Assembly (NCBI GenBank): GCA_905182385.1
Contig: CAJJBS010000044.1
Span: 1-8,294 of the forward strand
From: Fidelibacterota bacterium TCS55
GTDB taxonomy: Bacteria > Fidelibacterota > Marinisomatia > Marinisomatales > TCS55
Direction: 5' to 3'
DNA length: 8,294 nt
Position numbers and translations under genes: made by a program. Below, piece by piece: positions 6,292 to 8,294 of this stretch. Each line of letters opens with the position of its first letter. The stretch's first letter is position 1. Below the pieces are notes generated by a model that saw only the letters and a program-made list of their open reading frames with translations, was not told the DNA's origin and ran no database searches.

Positions 6292-6521
6292 TATTCATCT
6301 ATTTTATCAATTTTTATTTTATCTTTTGAGTCATTCATAAGAATTTCAATTCGTTGTTCTGCTGAATCTAAATGATTTCTTAAAGACTTACTTAACTTTA
6401 CACCATTTTCAAATAATTCCATACTTTTTTCAAGTGATTCACTCTCACTCTCAAGCGTATTAACAATAGTTTCTAGTTCTTCCATTGCCTTTTCAAAAAC
6501 AAATGATTTATCTTTGGTCAT
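6291..6521 (-). CDS. xseB: Exodeoxyribonuclease VII small subunit (XseB)
   Basis: This is the helical small subunit that coats the large subunit of exonuclease VII, a nuclease that degrades single-stranded DNA from both ends in repair. It has 76 residues, normal for the family (about 60-85). The pattern FEKAMEELETIVNTLES (residues 9-25), ESLEKSMELFENGVKLSKSL (28-47) and AEQRIEIL (54-61) is the family's two-helix coiled hairpin, with the conserved FE.G turn and AEQ.I. It starts 30 bases after xseA ends. GAGG on the minus strand lies about 12 bases before the ATG, a long spacing. The acidic Lys/Asp/Ile-rich tail is likely disordered. Confidence 0.95.
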   Translation of the reverse strand: MTKDKSFVFEKAMEELETIVNTLESESESLEKSMELFENGVKLSKSLRNHLDSAEQRIEILMNDSKDKIKIDKIDE

Positions 6522-6551
6522 ATTTAAATTTAATCCTCATGATTGTTTTTC

Positions 6552-7763
6552 TCAATTATCTTTAAAGATATCTCTTTTTTTAACAGCTTCTATTCGATCT
6601 TGTCCAATTTGAGCTTCAAAAAGATCATTCTCCTTCAAGTCTTGTCCTTTTCGAACTATCGCACCATTTGTATTATAAATGATACTATATCCACGTTTCA
6701 AAATATCTGAAGGATTTAATATATTCAATTCTTTATTCATTGAAATTGATTTAGTCTTTATAATTGTAAAAAGGTGATTCATACTCAACAATAATCTATC
6801 AGATAAAATATTAATTTTTTCTTTTTGTCGTTGAATTATGTTTTGTGGTTTTTGCAGAGTAAGTCTATCAGTTAAATGATCAAATGTTTGCCATATTTTA
6901 TTTAGTTTAAATTGAAACTGTTTAAATAATATATTTTTATGTTCGTTTATTTTCTGTTTAAGATCTCTAACAGATAAAGCAACAATCTCTGCTGCTGCTG
7001 AAGGTGTTGGTGCTCTTAAATCAGATACCATATCACTAATAGTTATATCAGTTTCATGCCCAACTGCTGAAATAATAGGAATTTTACAAGCTACTATAGC
7101 TCTAGCCACGACTTCTTCATTAAAAGCCCATAAATCTTCTAATGAACCACCTCCTCTTCCAATAATTAATACATCAATATTATTAATTAATGATATTTCT
7201 TTAATTGCTTTTACAATATCATTAGCAGCATTATCTCCCTGAACTAAAGTTGGTCGTAAAAGAATATCAACATAGGGGGCTCGTCTATTCAATACTTGAA
7301 CCATATCTTTGAATGCGGCTCCAGTTTGTGAAGTTACTATTCCTATTTTTTTTGGAAACTGAGGTAATTTATTTTTCAATGAAGTATCAAAAAGACCTTC
7401 TGATTGTAATTGTTTTTTTAATGCTTCAAAAGCGAGGAAGAGTGTCCCAACACCTGCAGGCTCCATATTTTGAACCATAACTTGATATTGTCCACGAGGT
7501 TCGTAAACTGTGATTTTCCCTTTTAATATAACGTCCATTCCATCTTCGGGCTTAAAGTGGATTCCTTGATTAAAACCACGAAACATAATGCAACGCAATT
7601 CAGCGCCTTGATCTTTTAAAGTGAAATACATATGACCAGATGAATGGTGTTTAAAATTTGATATTTCACCCTGGATCCAGATATTTGAGAAATTGGATTC
7701 AATTAACTCTTTTAACTTAGATGTTAGCTCTGAAACAGAAATAGTAGATATATTTAAACTCAT
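6552..7763 (-). CDS. xseA: Exodeoxyribonuclease VII large subunit (XseA)
   Basis: This is the catalytic subunit of exonuclease VII, which cuts single-stranded DNA into short acid-soluble pieces. It is complete at 403 residues (family about 400-450). The N-terminal OB-fold DNA-binding domain (about residues 1-100) includes IWIQGEISNFKHHSSGHMYF (28-47). The catalytic domain shows IGIVTSQTGAAFKDM (140-154), IGRGGGSLEDLWAFNEE (201-217), AVGHETDITISDMVSDLRAP (233-252) and TPSAAAE. A long helical region follows (about 265-345), and the small C-terminal segment has ILKRGYSI (354-361). The ATG overlaps the upstream stop as ATGA, with no clear Shine-Dalgarno sequence, so it is probably translated by coupling. 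It is followed by xseB, its partner. Confidence 0.97.
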   Translation of the reverse strand: MSLNISTISVSELTSKLKELIESNFSNIWIQGEISNFKHHSSGHMYFTLKDQGAELRCIMFRGFNQGIHFKPEDGMDVILKGKITVYEPRGQYQVMVQNMEPAGVGTLFLAFEALKKQLQSEGLFDTSLKNKLPQFPKKIGIVTSQTGAAFKDMVQVLNRRAPYVDILLRPTLVQGDNAANDIVKAIKEISLINNIDVLIIGRGGGSLEDLWAFNEEVVARAIVACKIPIISAVGHETDITISDMVSDLRAPTPSAAAEIVALSVRDLKQKINEHKNILFKQFQFKLNKIWQTFDHLTDRLTLQKPQNIIQRQKEKINILSDRLLLSMNHLFTIIKTKSISMNKELNILNPSDILKRGYSIIYNTNGAIVRKGQDLKENDLFEAQIGQDRIEAVKKRDIFKDN

Positions 7764-8294
7764 TGTAATTCAGGTTTCCCAGCCTGTTCCCAGCAATACT
7801 TCCAAATAGAGGCTAAACGTATAACGGAACGTCCCAAACGATCTTTAAGTAAATCTCCTGTCTCAGCAAATAAAACATCTAGGTAAGGTTTTTCAAAACT
7901 GAGATTTCCATAAGAGTTTAGTTTTTCAGCTTGTTCTTTTGTTAACAACTTTCTTGCCTTAGTATCCGCTTCTAATATAAGGTGATGTAATTTAAATGAT
8001 TCTTTAACTATTCTCATTGAAAATGACCAAGGATCATCGATCATTTCAATTTTACCCACTGGTTTAATATTTTCAATATATTTATTTACTAGATGTAATT
8101 CCCATCTTTTATGAATTCCATTATTTCCAGAAAACTGACCATCATAATTAATTACAGTATGAAGAGGCATATGAAGATCAGATACATAATGACCCAAAAC
8201 ACCCATATTATAAACTGCTTCTTCAAATTGATTCTTTTTCAATAATACAATTATTCTATCACACGTTTCTTTTATGGTCCATGGCGCCATACCA
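7760..8294 (-). CDS. Zinc-dependent phospholipase C / S1-P1 nuclease-like protein, N-terminus cut by window edge
   Basis: This is the C-terminal part of a protein of the zinc-dependent phospholipase C/S1-P1 nuclease superfamily; the substrate cannot be told from sequence. The frame stays open to the right edge. The ATG at 8290 sits in GMAPW, which I read as an internal site, so the true start lies outside the window. Numbered from that Met, H34, D38 and H44 (GHYVSDLHMPLH) have exactly the spacing of zinc ligands in both P1 nuclease and Bacillus phospholipase C. H60 and E64 in GIHKRWE match the next ligand pair. The Glu resembles phospholipase C, while P1 nuclease has Asp. The N-terminal Trp/His ligands and any signal peptide would lie outside. 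It ends in an ATGA overlap with xseA, although the superfamily is usually exported. The tail SIWKYCWEQAGKPEL resembles uncharacterised FCB-group members. Confidence 0.8.
   Translation of the reverse strand, partial: GMAPWTIKETCDRIIVLLKKNQFEEAVYNMGVLGHYVSDLHMPLHTVINYDGQFSGNNGIHKRWELHLVNKYIENIKPVGKIEMIDDPWSFSMRIVKESFKLHHLILEADTKARKLLTKEQAEKLNSYGNLSFEKPYLDVLFAETGDLLKDRLGRSVIRLASIWKYCWEQAGKPELQ

Noticed and set aside
8288..8290. ATG at 8290 as the start of the phospholipase C/P1-like gene
   Set aside because: The frame is open past it to the edge, the GMAPW context looks internal, and the domain would lack its N-terminal metal ligands if it began there.

Overview
This is an AT-rich bacterial chromosome segment (hand counts of sampled 60-base lines give about 30-40% G+C). 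It consists of tightly packed housekeeping genes. No mobile element, tRNA or rRNA, CRISPR array or phage gene was seen. The protein sequences (NadK ending in an SSYFDNLQRKMGWG-type tail, the NuoB and NuoH variants, the zinc phospholipase/P1-nuclease-like protein) and several genes lacking a Shine-Dalgarno sequence look most like the FCB group. A marine lineage such as Marinimicrobia or a relative is my best guess, but this is tentative and needs a phylogeny.

Layout. (1) Positions 1-3363, minus strand: the start of a respiratory complex I operon, read nuoA-nuoB-nuoC-nuoD-nuoH. Every junction overlaps, and nuoH runs off the left edge. NuoD is followed directly by NuoH, so nuoE, nuoF and nuoG (the NADH-oxidising module) are absent from their usual place. 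(2) Positions 3364-3530: a 167-bp divergent intergenic region with candidate promoters for both sides. (3) Positions 3531-4834, plus strand: a two-gene unit of a monofunctional proline dehydrogenase and a CoA-binding Rossmann protein joined by a 4-nt ATGA overlap. (4) Positions 4835-4949: a convergent gap with no strong terminator. (5) Positions 4950-8294, minus strand: a second operon read as a zinc-dependent phospholipase C/P1-nuclease-like protein (5' end off the right edge), then xseA, xseB, nadK and a yjbQ-family gene.

How the genes fit together. Complex I and proline dehydrogenase both deliver electrons to the membrane quinone pool, and they are transcribed away from a shared intergenic region. 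The other operon combines DNA maintenance (both exonuclease VII subunits) with NADP supply (NAD kinase) and a YjbQ protein of uncertain role.

I see no clearly new biological system. The points most worth checking are the missing NuoEFG module, a short insertion in a NuoH loop near the quinone site, the coupling of the CoA-binding protein to proline dehydrogenase, and a 35-codon reading frame after the CoA-binding gene.
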